Shown here: positions 63,263-64,000 of the stretch, piece after piece
How positions within the stretch are numbered: the stretch's first letter is position 1
Layout: each line of letters begins with the position of its first letter
Origin: CAYPTY01 sp964413935
GTDB lineage: Bacteria > Bacteroidota > Rhodothermia > Balneolales > Balneolaceae
NCBI GenBank assembly: GCA_964413935.1
Contig: CAYPTY010000005.1
Coordinates: forward strand, 81,979 to 145,978
Direction: 5' to 3'
Length of the DNA stretch: 64,000 nucleotides
Notes under the pieces: generated by a model
Databases searched by the model: none
The model's input: the letters and a program-made list of their open reading frames with translations, nothing else
Told to the model about the DNA's origin: nothing
Made by a program: the position numbers and the translations under genes

Positions 63263-64000
63263 TCAGTAATAATGCAATGAACTAAACAGTAGTTTATTTA
63301 ACTCCGACAGATGATTCTCTGACAATGGATTCTCTGAAATGTTTACTAGTTTATTTCTATCAAATATTTCATCCATATATTCTAATTCTATATCAGAATA
63401 TTCTTCATTATGCTCATTGAGGTGTGTTATACCTGCAAGAATTAAATTTTTGATGTGATCTAAACTTGGTACGTTACGGCCTTTATATATTCCTAAATAG
63501 TAATATTGGTCAATATTCAGTTTAATGATTGAAAAGATCTGACTAGTTAAACCGTCATCACTATTTAAGGGTTTTATGTAATATGCATCGTTAAACTCTC
63601 GAATTGTACTTAACCTGTTATTTGGGACCTCATCAAGCGATTTTTTTTTCCTTAAATCATGCTGGCCTTGCAATCTTGCTTCAAATGTTTTAAGTGTATT
63701 GATTATAGGATTGAAATAGTAAAAAATTAAATCTTTATCTCTTTCTTCGTCTAATAATTCAATCGGAAATATGTTAATCTTATCGACAGGAAACCCTTGG
63801 TTTAATGAATTCCTTAAAAGATTGATTGAATTTTGAAAAAAGTTTTTGTCATGGACAATACCTAATCTATTCACTGAATTTGTGATTGAACTATAATATT
63901 TATCTAACTTGAACCAAGGTAGCGCATCTTTGATATCTGAAGTCGCATTGGAAGAGGAGTATGAAGATAATAATTCCAGAGCACACCTTGCAATCAATGT
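63263..64000 (-). CDS. Unrecognised AT-rich gene, 5'-truncated by the window edge
   Basis: The minus-strand frame is open to the window edge, and the visible 244 residues are the C-terminal part of a longer protein or nearly all of a short one. There is no recognisable motif or membrane segment. The protein is rich in Asn, Ile, Leu, Tyr and Lys and mostly helical-looking (LLRNSLNQGFPVDKINIFPI, IEYMDE-like acidic end). Sample lines of the gene have 13-14 G+C per 60 bases, against about 30 per 60 in the neighbouring core gene. Composition and position beside the att-like fragment suggest that it came with a mobile element. No function can be given. Confidence 0.7.
   Translation of the reverse strand, partial: TLIARCALELLSSYSSSNATSDIKDALPWFKLDKYYSSITNSVNRLGIVHDKNFFQNSINLLRNSLNQGFPVDKINIFPIELLDEERDKDLIFYYFNPIINTLKTFEARLQGQHDLRKKKSLDEVPNNRLSTIREFNDAYYIKPLNSDDGLTSQIFSIIKLNIDQYYYLGIYKGRNVPSLDHIKNLILAGITHLNEHNEEYSDIELEYMDEIFDRNKLVNISENPLSENHLSELNKLLFSSLHYY

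Overview
The window looks like a chromosomal segment from a Gram-negative member of the FCB group, most likely Balneolota (Balneolaceae) or a close Bacteroidota relative. This is an inference from gene content. It carries a type IX secretion plug protein, Bacteroidota-style LptC and OstA proteins, two reg_prop/Y_Y_Y sensors, a FecI-FecR-TonB receptor set, and the 30-residue AURKAIP1/COX24-type basic peptide. Shine-Dalgarno sequences are rarely obvious. Almost all of the window is dense, ordinary core genome of moderate GC. The last ~0.9 kb is clearly different.

Layout. 1-1903 (+): 3' part of dapF, then the T9SS plug gene. 1906-15414 (-): a tight six-gene run in transcription order NFACT/RqcH-like, aroK, aroB, a giant TamB-like protein, rnr, and a metallopeptidase-propeller-barrel fusion. 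15440-16584: an unrecognised 217-aa protein, the 30-aa basic peptide, and HU. 16794-21031 (+): alanine/glycine:cation symporter with an unusual insert, upp, lptC, and an OstA-like protein. 21037-27205 (-): EF-G-like GTPase, SpoIIAA/STAS-like protein, large sensor kinase, and stand-alone receiver protein. 27373-29088 (+): asparaginase and a PolB-type exonuclease. 29090-30917 (-): flavin disulfide reductase and a membrane protein. 31056-34458 (-): probable metal-uptake locus (DUF2946-like protein, ZnuD-like TonB receptor, lipoprotein), preceded by a terminator-bearing leader. 34797-37987 (+): O6-methylguanine methyltransferase, amidohydrolase, small outer-membrane-type protein, PepSY-TM protein. 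38047-45115 (-): tricorn-like protease, M14 carboxypeptidase, TPR/propeller protein. 45307-47290 (+): PLP-dependent dehydratase and a membrane-anchored protein with six and a half 30-residue repeats. 47298-49076 (-): MsbA-like ABC exporter. 49187-52371 (+): NfeD, two SPFH proteins, patatin-like phospholipase. 52365-53174 (-): M23 peptidase. 53234-58578 (+): ECF sigma factor, lipoprotein, FecR-type anti-sigma, STN-containing TonB receptor. 58569-62313 (-): RidA protein and a sensor adenylate cyclase. 62612-62989 (-): small lipoprotein.

From about 63.1 kb the character changes. A 24-base piece identical in layout to the 3' end of a tmRNA/tRNA gene (T-loop, 3' T-stem, 3' acceptor strand) lies at 63101-63124 without the rest of the RNA. 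Beyond it the DNA is very AT-rich and holds the end of an unrecognised gene that runs off the window. I read this as the distal attachment site of an integrated element whose body lies to the right. It is the strongest lead for something accessory and new, but almost all of the element is out of view.

Other leads are the sensor adenylate cyclase translationally overlapped with a RidA protein, the 30-residue repeat protein, the extra-membrane insert in the symporter, the attenuator-like leader of the metal locus, and the lipoprotein gene set between an ECF sigma factor and its FecR. I saw no CRISPR array, no insertion sequence, no rRNA and no complete tRNA.
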